DNA of 64,000 nucleotides from a marine group bacterium Sva0996 bin134 (GTDB lineage Bacteria; Actinomycetota; Acidimicrobiia; Acidimicrobiales; Bin134). This document shows, one piece after another, positions 18,049 through 26,005 of this stretch. Numbering within the stretch: position 1 is the first letter of the stretch; the number at the start of each line of letters is the position of its first letter. The translations under genes were made by a program, and so were the position numbers. The stretch is from positions 1 through 64,000 of the forward strand of contig MPNQ01000011.1 in NCBI GenBank assembly GCA_002239105.1, in the 5' to 3' direction. Below the pieces are notes generated by a model. The model did not search any database and had not been told where the DNA came from. It saw only the letters and a list, made by a program, of their open reading frames with translations.

Positions 18049-18732
18049 ATGCAATCCCACTTCGACGACGAATTGTTCGATTTCTTGGTCGAGTTGCAGG
18101 CAAACAACAACCGCGAGTGGTTCGCAGAACACAAGGAACGGTACGAGCGGCATGTCAAGCAGCCGCTGCTGAGCTTCATCGAAGACTTCGAGCCGTACTT
18201 GCACACAATCAGCAAGCACTTCGTCGCCGACGCCCGAGCCAACGGCGGGTCCATGTTCCGGATTTATCGCGACGTCCGCTTCTCCAAGGACAAATCCCCC
18301 TACAAGACCCAGGCCGCGGTCCACTTCCGCCACGAGGCCGGCAAGTCGGCTCACGCGCCGGGCTTCTACCTCCACCTGGCGCCCGACGAAGTCTTCGCCG
18401 GAGTCGGCCTCTGGCGGCCAGACTCAGCTGCGCTGGCAGGAATCCGTCACCAGATCGCCAACAATCCCCAAGGCTGGGATCGAGCTGTGCAAGCCCCCGG
18501 GTTCGCCGAAGGATTCGAACTGACCGGAGACTCGCTGAAGCGCCCCCCTAAGGGGTTTGATCCCGATCATTCGAAAATCGAAGACCTCAAGCGCAAGGAC
18601 CACGTCGCCACGATCCCGTTTTCTGAGGAAGAGGTAACGACCGCGGGCTTTATCGAGTCGTTCGCCGACGCCTGCCGCAGAGCTTCGCCATATGCAGGGT
18701 TCCTAACAGCAGCCGTCGGCCTCCCATACTGA
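18049..18732 (+). CDS. DUF2461 domain-containing protein (TIGR02453 family)
   Basis: A 227-aa protein filling the usual length of the DUF2461/TIGR02453 family. Typical stretches are LVELQANNNREWFAEHK near the start, MFRIYRDVRFSKDKSPYKT in the middle and GFYLHLAPDEVFAGVGLW. Biochemical function of the family is unknown. Start ATG 18049 is not preceded by a clear ribosome site. A TATAGT at about 17971 ends 8 bp before a GTG that begins a 15-codon frame, so the message may carry a short upstream frame. Lies between two copies of the acidic peptide relic. Confidence 0.85.
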   Translation: MQSHFDDELFDFLVELQANNNREWFAEHKERYERHVKQPLLSFIEDFEPYLHTISKHFVADARANGGSMFRIYRDVRFSKDKSPYKTQAAVHFRHEAGKSAHAPGFYLHLAPDEVFAGVGLWRPDSAALAGIRHQIANNPQGWDRAVQAPGFAEGFELTGDSLKRPPKGFDPDHSKIEDLKRKDHVATIPFSEEEVTTAGFIESFADACRRASPYAGFLTAAVGLPY

Positions 18733-18775
18733 CCGCTTAATGGGCGTGCGATAATCCCTAAGACATGCGCCATTC

Positions 18776-18862
18776 GTGGACCCTGACACTGTCAATGTCT
18801 TGATCGGGTCTGTTAACATCAATCCCATCAACGACATCAACTCTGACATTTATGTTAGATAG
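18776..18862 (+). pseudogene. diverged partial copy of the small acidic ORF at 17620
   Basis: From GTG 18776 the frame encodes 28 residues containing PDTVNVLIGSVNINPINDIN, which aligns without gaps to PDSVDALIGSVDLDSIDDID of the 17620 frame. Most changes are Asp to Asn (GAC to AAC). The nucleotides before it also resemble the start of the first copy but with the frame lost. Probably non-functional. Confidence 0.45.
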
Positions 18863-18900
18863 AATGCAACGGTAATGTATCTCTTATATTCGATGGGCTG

Positions 18901-19650
18901 CTACTTTGCCGGAAGATCTTTCCACAAAACAAATTGATGTGGTTCGCCAGATGTATCTGTTCCAACAACATTAAACTTGAATTTAGGATCGTGTGGATAA
19001 TAATCACAGCGCATGAAGAAAGGGTATCCTTTCCCAGGCGACAAAACACGACTTCCTAACCGTGCCAATTTGTCTTCCTGATCATTGTCATCAAACTTCA
19101 AGCCTCGATTACTTGCATCAAGTAATTCTATGCGGACATTATGCATTGACATAGTCCCAGAATTAACTACGTATAATCTGTAACTTCCGAAATGCCCATT
19201 GGAATCTATTCTTTCTATCTTTAGTGAGAGTTCTGGTTGAACAATTCTAGTTCCTTCTTTAAGAACCGTTTCTATGGTATTCTTCAAATCATTCTTCCAT
19301 GAATCTTTATTGTGGCCGTTTTTTTCGCCATACATGATTGTCCTATAACTTTGCACATCGAAAGGAAGCTCATTCTTGGTTTCAGCAAGGAGAATAGGCT
19401 TGTGTACTCGCCATGCATAGCCCAATTCAAAAAACACGTTAGCGTTCTTCCCAGTACATACTGCAATTACAATGTGAGCTTTATCGATTGAATCAAGGAT
19501 TTGATCGATGATTATGCCCGGGGCAAAAATGTTATCGGCTCGCTTAAGTTCAACTCCATTGGCTTTAGCGATCTCGACGATTTCTTTATGAAGAGCGCTT
19601 AGACCTCGCTCTTTGAACGGCATGAGCAGGAATCCTCTGTATGTGTCCAT
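18901..19650 (-). CDS. nucleoside 2-deoxyribosyltransferase-like domain protein with C-terminal beta domain
   Basis: A 249-aa protein in strikingly A/T-rich DNA. The N-terminal about 95 residues match the NDT/TIR-related nucleotide-binding fold: GFLLMPF, then ELKRADNIFAPGIIIDQIL, AHIVIAVCTGKNANV, and FFELGYAWRVHKPILLAE with Glu75 in the usual catalytic place. Residues about 130-249 look like an immunoglobulin-like beta sandwich (VVNSGTMSMHNVRIELLD). Such domains in defence loci can sense or cleave nucleotides, including NAD; activity here is inference. ATG 19650 is chosen over TTG 19659. It lies 17 bp after the DUF6338-like gene, so is probably the last gene of the helicase operon. Confidence 0.7.
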   Translation of the reverse strand: MDTYRGFLLMPFKERGLSALHKEIVEIAKANGVELKRADNIFAPGIIIDQILDSIDKAHIVIAVCTGKNANVFFELGYAWRVHKPILLAETKNELPFDVQSYRTIMYGEKNGHNKDSWKNDLKNTIETVLKEGTRIVQPELSLKIERIDSNGHFGSYRLYVVNSGTMSMHNVRIELLDASNRGLKFDDNDQEDKLARLGSRVLSPGKGYPFFMRCDYYPHDPKFKFNVVGTDTSGEPHQFVLWKDLPAK

Positions 19651-19667
19651 AGAATGCAATTATCCAC

Positions 19668-20342
19668 TTAGTCGCTTGTATCGGGAGAATAATCTTCTTC
19701 ATCTACATCAAAATATGTTACAACTACGAACTTGATTCGTGCAGCACTAATCGTAATTATTCCCGCATCTTCAAGTTCTTCAGTTCGAAGTGATTTCGCC
19801 GCTCGATAACCTACAGGGGCAACCAAACAGAGTTCTCGATCCATTGTCTCTTCGATGTCCACACTGTAGCTATACAAATAGCCTGAAAGCACTGAATCGT
19901 CCACCAAGTAGCAGTCAACATATATTTGCATCTCATTATGGTCTGGTATGGACTCAAACGCAGACCACCAAGCCGATTCAACTGCAATGTTGCTCGGTAG
20001 TCTTGGAGAGAGTCTTCCAAAGAAATATGCGCCAACTGATGAAATCGCCAGTACTGCTAAAACCCAAGCAGAAAGGTACGGAAGCTGTTCACGAGTGTAT
20101 GAACCTGGTGTACGAAGTAGTGCTCCAACATCTGGTGAGTGTGATGGAACTGCTGCACGAATAATTCCAAAGACAACCAGACCAGCTATAACTGATACAA
20201 TCCCTGCAAATGTGATTGAGGCTGTTTCTCTAAAACCTCTAACCTTCTGAGTTGGATATCGAGACTCTCTTCCTGCCCGATAGCTCAAACCTGGTACGAC
20301 TATCAGTCCGACAATTGCCAGACTAAGGACAGTTGTCGGCAT
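19668..20342 (-). CDS. DUF6338-like membrane protein
   Basis: A 224-aa protein with an N-terminal membrane helix (residues about 3-20, LSLAIVGLIVVPGLSYRAG), two more around 42-62 and 88-108, and a cytoplasmic C-terminal half of mixed alpha/beta sequence ending in Asp/Glu. The proline-glycine after helix 1 and overall layout resemble DUF6338, whose function is unknown. A/T-rich like its neighbour. It begins 4 bp after the small basic gene, so it is probably co-transcribed with the DUF499 ATPase. Confidence 0.6.
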   Translation of the reverse strand: MPTTVLSLAIVGLIVVPGLSYRAGRESRYPTQKVRGFRETASITFAGIVSVIAGLVVFGIIRAAVPSHSPDVGALLRTPGSYTREQLPYLSAWVLAVLAISSVGAYFFGRLSPRLPSNIAVESAWWSAFESIPDHNEMQIYVDCYLVDDSVLSGYLYSYSVDIEETMDRELCLVAPVGYRAAKSLRTEELEDAGIITISAARIKFVVVTYFDVDEEDYSPDTSD

Positions 20343-20346
20343 TCAG

Positions 20347-20481
20347 TTATTTCTTCTTCGCAACAGGAGGCTTTGGCCTCTCCTTTGCTACTGGGGGAGT
20401 CGGGGCGTTGGGCACCTTCTTTTGCCCATGCCTTTGAGCATCGACCTTCACTTGACTTTGTCGGGAATCTCTTCTTGTCAT
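20347..20481 (-). CDS. small basic Pro/Lys-rich protein
   Basis: A 44-aa frame ending in a Pro-Ala-Lys-rich tail (PKPPVAKKK), predicted disordered and strongly basic, so it may bind nucleic acid. ATG 20481 is preceded by AGAAGG; an in-frame ATG at 20565 would add 28 residues and overlap the DUF499 gene by 23 bp. The tight packing on both sides supports it as a real gene, but no homologue is recognised. Confidence 0.4.
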   Translation of the reverse strand: MTRRDSRQSQVKVDAQRHGQKKVPNAPTPPVAKERPKPPVAKKK

Positions 20482-20542
20482 TTTCCTTCTGACCTGCTTC
20501 GTGCTGCTGCCAACGTGGGAGATCTGAGTGATCGAATCTAGC

Positions 20543-23344
20543 CTACCCGTTGAGGTCGTGGTCAAGGCCTAACTGACGCAACCCCTCAGCCACAGTCAGG
20601 TCAAGTGTGGTGCGAGGGATGCCGTCGGGGTGTGAGGCGACCACCTCGACGGAGATGTCCACGTCTGCTCCAGTGGCCGCGAGAGGCATGATCGCAACTT
20701 TGACGACCTCACGGATCTTGTCGGCTGGAATCCCGCGGGCAGTCAGCGTCACCCTGGTGGGATCATCCTTCGTGTCGGAGCCCCGATCTTCTGGGTGCGA
20801 GACGGGCTGGGGCTGGCCAACATTATCGGTGTCGGTTTTTGTTTCGGCTGTTCCTGGTTCCTCGCTCTCTTGTCGTGCATCAATCAAGGGTTTGATCGAT
20901 GAGGCTCGGACTAACCAGGTGCCGGGTTGGAACTCGATCTCGGCTGGGTCCATCTCTTCTGCGAATCGCAGTACTGCATCGGGCGCATCCCATGCGGCTC
21001 CCGAGGCGAGGCCGAATAGGCTGTCTTGCGCTCCTTGGGCCAAGCACCGGCGAAGCACGTTTGGATCTGCGATCTTTGGCAAACGGGGGAGCCGGTAGAA
21101 GTAGTCCAACAGGCGATCCAACTCAACGGCAGCTTCGTCTGCCCCGATCACTCCAAAGCGGTCGGTGAGCAAGGCCGCTGGTGCAAGCGTGGTGTCGATC
21201 AGCCGGTCGGTGGCCTTGAGATGCTCAACCACTCGCTGGCAGATGGTGTCTCCTACTCGAGCCGGGCCGAGATCTACGGTGTTGATCCTGGTACCGCCAT
21301 TGCCGTCCGATCCGAGCAAGATGAGGTGGCGGTAGGTCATCACCACTTCTTGAGGCAAGCGTTCTTCAACGGCTTTCAATCGGGCGGCAAGCTGGTCTCG
21401 CTGATCCTGGTTGAACCGCTTCAACCGTACGATGTCTTTGTCGATCACCCTCATGGCCACCACTGTGCGGGCTACTTGGCGAGCCTTGGTCACGCCACCG
21501 GCATCAGCGGCCACCAACACCAAGGCGTTCTTGTTCGACCGGGACGAGCCCCGCCCCGTGTTGAGCACGGCTTCGGCCACCTCGGTTGCCTCGGTAGCAA
21601 TGTGTCCTGGCCGGCTGCCGATCGCCTGGTTGGGAGCCATCACGCCGAGAGTGAGACGGGGCTCATCCACGACGTCGCTGGACTCGACTACATGGGGAAC
21701 CACCCGGAACGGGGCTACAGGCCCGGCAACCTGGTCTACCGTCTCGCGCAACAGTGCCGTGATCTCTTCGTCGCCAACCGCGCCCTCTCGCTCCACAATC
21801 ACCTTGTTGAGGTTCGGCTCGGTAGTGAATCGGTAGCGGCCACCCTCATACCGCATGTACCACAGCGACCCGGACAAGGCGTCGCGCACATCGTCGAGCA
21901 CCCCTCGGGACAGGCCAGGCAATGGCTGGGCCACTCCAACCAGCATTTGCGGTGGTGATGCGCCGAGTACTCGATCAGAGCCGAAGCTGTTCAGAAACGC
22001 CGTCGTGGCCAGGCCGACCGCGACCCGATGCTTCTTGATCTCTCCTCCCCGACGTGCGTCTTCTTCGACAGCTCTGGAGTCGGGGCGGATGATGTCGGCG
22101 TTGAGCGCCGACTTGTATGACTCACCGGCAAACCGGATGACCTCGGCCCGTACGCCGTCGTCGGCCAGAGGCACGTCGCCGGGGGCAATGAGAGTGCCTT
22201 GGTGGTTCACCTGGGAGAGTGCCTTCACGGTATGAGCCAGCGTGCGCAGTGCCCCTCGGGTGCGTTGAAACCCCGACAGCGAGCCCCAGCGGTTGGTGAG
22301 CAGGTCAATCAACTCGGGATGAAACGGATAGGCGTGGCAGATGCGGTCTCGGTAGGAGGGGTCGCGATAGGAATGGGGCAGCACGTCGCCCATCTGCTCG
22401 TAGCAGGCCCCGTAGGCGTCGGCCACTGCCCGGCGTTCCTCCAAGCTTCCGATGGTGTCGAACAGGCGGGTGTGGAGAATGGGGAAGATGTCGTCGCCCT
22501 CCACCGGGGTGACGATGTTCTCGGTGCGGCCCACCACCTTGGAGAGCCGCTCAGACATCTCCTGGCCAGCAACGGTGGAATAGTCCTCCAAGCGCGACGA
22601 CGTGAGCGTGGCGACCACCGCGGCACCGGGCACATTGGAAGCCGCAGTACACAACTCCTTGATCACCGTCAGCGTCGTTGCCGCCAGGTTGCCATCAACC
22701 GAGCCCACCTCCAGCGCCTTGTTGAGATACTCCAATGTCTCATCCAGCAATATCAGGCACGGTGCTGCCTCGGTGAGCAGTTTCACCATCTCCACCGTGG
22801 AGGTGCCCCGCAGCCCTTCGTCTTTCGCCCGGACTGTCTCAAAGGCCTCGGCCCCACCGAGCCGCCAGGCCAAATGCCCGAGAAATGATCGGACAACGGT
22901 GCCGTCAGGCATTGACTCGGGATCGACAGTTAGCGCAGAGCCGTCCAGCACCGCCACACGAGCCGCTGGGAGGCGACCGGGCTTCAGAGCAGCGGCAAGA
23001 TCTCGTCCAAGCTGGGTACTGGCCACGCGCTCCGGGGTGCGGAACAGGTGATAAGCGGCCAGCAGGGTGTGGGTTTTGCCCCCGCCAAACTCGGTCTGCA
23101 TTCGGAATACGGCTGCCGACCCAGCATCACCGCCGAGCCGGTTGCCCACCTCCACCAGAACAGCCCGCAGGTTGTCTGTCAGAAATGTCTTTTCTGCGAA
23201 CAACTCGGCATCCACATAGTCGGCGGGACCCATCCCGGTGGCCACCAAGCCGAGATCGGCCGCAAACAGCGACTCATCAAATGATCCATCGCTGATGTCA
23301 GCGTGGGGCTGCGCGATCTCGATCCAAGGAGATAAGCCGGTCAT
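20543..23344 (-). CDS. DUF499 domain ATPase (Hma-type defence ATPase)
   Basis: A 933-aa P-loop ATPase of the DUF499 family. Walker A is FGGGKTHTLLAAYH (about 86-99), Walker B is CLILLDETLEYL (about 196-207). The middle resembles an ATPase lid region, and residues after about 800 are linker and a small C-terminal domain. The family is found in anti-phage loci beside DUF1156 methyltransferases and helicases. Starts 12 bp after the methyltransferase stop, same strand. ATG 23344 chosen because MTGLSPWIEIAQPHADI begins the conserved region. Confidence 0.85.
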   Translation of the reverse strand: MTGLSPWIEIAQPHADISDGSFDESLFAADLGLVATGMGPADYVDAELFAEKTFLTDNLRAVLVEVGNRLGGDAGSAAVFRMQTEFGGGKTHTLLAAYHLFRTPERVASTQLGRDLAAALKPGRLPAARVAVLDGSALTVDPESMPDGTVVRSFLGHLAWRLGGAEAFETVRAKDEGLRGTSTVEMVKLLTEAAPCLILLDETLEYLNKALEVGSVDGNLAATTLTVIKELCTAASNVPGAAVVATLTSSRLEDYSTVAGQEMSERLSKVVGRTENIVTPVEGDDIFPILHTRLFDTIGSLEERRAVADAYGACYEQMGDVLPHSYRDPSYRDRICHAYPFHPELIDLLTNRWGSLSGFQRTRGALRTLAHTVKALSQVNHQGTLIAPGDVPLADDGVRAEVIRFAGESYKSALNADIIRPDSRAVEEDARRGGEIKKHRVAVGLATTAFLNSFGSDRVLGASPPQMLVGVAQPLPGLSRGVLDDVRDALSGSLWYMRYEGGRYRFTTEPNLNKVIVEREGAVGDEEITALLRETVDQVAGPVAPFRVVPHVVESSDVVDEPRLTLGVMAPNQAIGSRPGHIATEATEVAEAVLNTGRGSSRSNKNALVLVAADAGGVTKARQVARTVVAMRVIDKDIVRLKRFNQDQRDQLAARLKAVEERLPQEVVMTYRHLILLGSDGNGGTRINTVDLGPARVGDTICQRVVEHLKATDRLIDTTLAPAALLTDRFGVIGADEAAVELDRLLDYFYRLPRLPKIADPNVLRRCLAQGAQDSLFGLASGAAWDAPDAVLRFAEEMDPAEIEFQPGTWLVRASSIKPLIDARQESEEPGTAETKTDTDNVGQPQPVSHPEDRGSDTKDDPTRVTLTARGIPADKIREVVKVAIMPLAATGADVDISVEVVASHPDGIPRTTLDLTVAEGLRQLGLDHDLNG

Positions 23345-23356
23345 GGTAGTTGCCTA

Positions 23357-26005
23357 TCAGAAAGAAAACTGGAGTTCTTCATAGCTGGTCGCCGGTTGTT
23401 TCGCTGCCGCGTCAGCCAGACGCTGTTGCGACGTGGCCAGTGCCTGGTACATCGTGCGCTCCCGGTCTCCTTCTGGGAGCACTTCCGCCAGGGCGCGGGC
23501 CACATCCCAAAACCCAGGGGTGCCCCCAAAACCGGAGGCAGCCAATACATCGACCACTTCGTTGGCCCGACCCGCCTCCCACAATTGGGCCGCCACGTGC
23601 AGCACGTCAATTAGCGGACTGTCGGGCCGCAGCCGAATGTCAGGGCGCTGGTGCGGACCGAGCAGCGAGAAGTTCTTGCCCTTGCGCTCGACAATCCCAC
23701 CGGGCATGGTCACATCCTCGAGACTCACAGAGAATGACCGCGAGAGTTTGATGGCCTCATCTGCGGGAACCGGCACGGTCAGATAGGCCCAGCGCCACGT
23801 GACGTAGAGCAGGGATCGGTCGTCAAGCACGCCGAGGGTATCGGCGGCGAGCAGACGACCCATCGCATGCCTAGCGACCGCTTTGCGGGCCAACTCCATC
23901 AAGTCGCTGATCGACACCTCTGACCCGTCCAAACGGGCAACCGAGCGATGGCTGGCAAACACCTCGAACGCCGGGCCGATGGCCGACACGAAGTAGTCCG
24001 CGCCGCGCAAGCCAAGATCCTCGAATTCATCCAGCCGCTCGCTGACCACCCGGTTCAATTCGGCCTCCACCTCGTCATAGAACGCATCCCCGGCCTCTGT
24101 GTTGGGCCGGCACACCAGCACTACTGAGCTGGCCAGGGTGGCCTTCACGTGGGCCACCGTCCGCCCAGCCATCTCCGAGCGAATAGGCCAGGAGGTGGTG
24201 ACCCTCAACCCTGCGACTCGCAGCGCCCGCAGCAGCTTCTCCCACGCTTTGACCGCGGTGTGGGCGAATACCAGCGCGACCACCCCATCGGGCTTGACCA
24301 CCCGGGCCACTTCCGACAGCGCATCGGCTAGCCGCCGGTCGAACTCTTCTTCGGAGATGTAGCCGTCCATCGTCGGGCGACAACGGTTCTGCACCACCTC
24401 TTGAGCCTTTGGAGTCCACGGGGTGGCGAAGTGCTCGGGGTACAGGTGCCCAACAGATCGCTTCAGCCATACATAGAAGAAATCCGACAGGTCGGAGTAC
24501 ATCACCGAGAAGTAATAGGGCGGATCGATCAGGACAGCGTCGAACTCGCCATCGGCAAAGGGCATGTCACGGGCGTCGCCTCGCAGCACCCGCGCCGGGC
24601 TATCGCCGGTCTGCGAGCAGTGGTCGATCACCTTGCAAACCGCGGCCACCGCATCGTCCCACGAGCCAGAGCCGGAGCGGAACGGATAGTTCTCGCAGAA
24701 GTCCCACCGCATCTGCACCGTTTGGCCTGGGAAAGTTGCCCGAATCTTCTCGCCGCCAGGCTGCCAGCTAGAAAACGTCGAGTTGCGGTCAGCCACCTTG
24801 TCGAGAGTGAAGGCAAGGAAGGTAGCCACTGCCCGAGCCCGGTCTGCTGCCATGCCTTCGGCCAGCATCATCTCGTGAGCGGCCCGGATATTGGCGCTCA
24901 GCGTGGCGTACAGCACCAATTGCCGGTCGGTGAACAGCGACCGCCAGGTGCGATAGCCGTAAGGCAGGAACTGCAAGTTGTTGTAGCCGATCTCGTCTAC
25001 AGGCTCATCAGGCAGACAAGGTGTGCCTTCGTCGAATTCGACATCGACCAGTGCGGCTATCTCAGCAGATGCCCGCGAGGGAGCCTCCAACTCAGCCGGA
25101 TTCGGCCCACGATAGGTGCGTTCCCGGCCGTCGACGTCGCAGACGGCGTACAGCCGATAGCCAAAACCCTGGGCTACCCCGTGGGCTTTCACGTCTCGTT
25201 GGGGCGCGGTGACCCCCGAGAGTGGGCAGGTCACGCTCCCGGCTGACTCGAATCCATCTTTGAGAGTGGGATCATCGGGCGGCTCGCCCTGGTGGACTTC
25301 GATGTCTACGCCATCTGATGTCACCGATGTAGTGACCCAGGCGTTACGGCGCCCCTCGGCCAAGAGTCGAGAGCTGAGAATCGGAATCTCTACCTCCCGG
25401 CTGGGATCGGGGCTGGGCATGGTCCTCACCCAGAAGTAATAGGGCACTGGCGGGCGGCCATCAATGGCCGGATACAAATGGGCCACCGCCTTGACGGTCT
25501 CATCCGCCACCCACGACGCCCACCGCTTTACATCGACAACCAGGGTGTTGCGACCGTCCATATCGGTCCCCCCGAAGCGCTGGGGGTAGTCCAAACCAGC
25601 CAGCTCGACCAGGTGGGCGACTGGGTTCAGGTCCATTGCCGTTGTGTCACAGCCCAGCCGCATTGCCTCCAGTGGAATGGCACCTCCGCCAGCAAAGCAG
25701 TCGAGCACTTTTGGCGGCTGCACGTAATCTCGTTGGATTCGTCTCTTGAGCCATCCAACCGCATCGTTGTAGAGCAACCTCTTGGGCGGCATTGCGTCGG
25801 CGATCTTGGACAACACCTTGTCAGCATCATCAGCCTCGTCGATCAATGCAGCTGCGGCCATCGCCCGGGTCATTGGCAGCGGCCGGCGGGCCCACCAGGT
25901 GTGCAAAGTCGAGATGTGACCGTCATGGGTGCGCTTATCGGTGTCCGAAGCGTCATTGATCGCCGCCAATGGCAGCGCTGCCTCGATCAGCTTCCGTCTG
26001 GTCAT
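23357..26005 (-). CDS. DUF1156 domain DNA methyltransferase
   Basis: An 882-aa protein. Residues about 7-55 form DUF1156 (IEAALPLAAINDASDTDKR; STLHTWWARRPLPMTRA). Methyltransferase motif I-like region is LDCFAGGGAIPLEAMRLG with NPVA after it, and the catalytic motif IV is DPPY at 494-497, suggesting an amino-methyltransferase (N6-adenine or N4-cytosine). C-terminal 250 residues are of unknown role. The start ATG 26005 overlaps the helicase stop by 4 bp (ATGA). In anti-phage loci of this type the methylase probably marks host DNA as self; that is inference. Confidence 0.88.
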   Translation of the reverse strand: MTRRKLIEAALPLAAINDASDTDKRTHDGHISTLHTWWARRPLPMTRAMAAAALIDEADDADKVLSKIADAMPPKRLLYNDAVGWLKRRIQRDYVQPPKVLDCFAGGGAIPLEAMRLGCDTTAMDLNPVAHLVELAGLDYPQRFGGTDMDGRNTLVVDVKRWASWVADETVKAVAHLYPAIDGRPPVPYYFWVRTMPSPDPSREVEIPILSSRLLAEGRRNAWVTTSVTSDGVDIEVHQGEPPDDPTLKDGFESAGSVTCPLSGVTAPQRDVKAHGVAQGFGYRLYAVCDVDGRERTYRGPNPAELEAPSRASAEIAALVDVEFDEGTPCLPDEPVDEIGYNNLQFLPYGYRTWRSLFTDRQLVLYATLSANIRAAHEMMLAEGMAADRARAVATFLAFTLDKVADRNSTFSSWQPGGEKIRATFPGQTVQMRWDFCENYPFRSGSGSWDDAVAAVCKVIDHCSQTGDSPARVLRGDARDMPFADGEFDAVLIDPPYYFSVMYSDLSDFFYVWLKRSVGHLYPEHFATPWTPKAQEVVQNRCRPTMDGYISEEEFDRRLADALSEVARVVKPDGVVALVFAHTAVKAWEKLLRALRVAGLRVTTSWPIRSEMAGRTVAHVKATLASSVVLVCRPNTEAGDAFYDEVEAELNRVVSERLDEFEDLGLRGADYFVSAIGPAFEVFASHRSVARLDGSEVSISDLMELARKAVARHAMGRLLAADTLGVLDDRSLLYVTWRWAYLTVPVPADEAIKLSRSFSVSLEDVTMPGGIVERKGKNFSLLGPHQRPDIRLRPDSPLIDVLHVAAQLWEAGRANEVVDVLAASGFGGTPGFWDVARALAEVLPEGDRERTMYQALATSQQRLADAAAKQPATSYEELQFSF

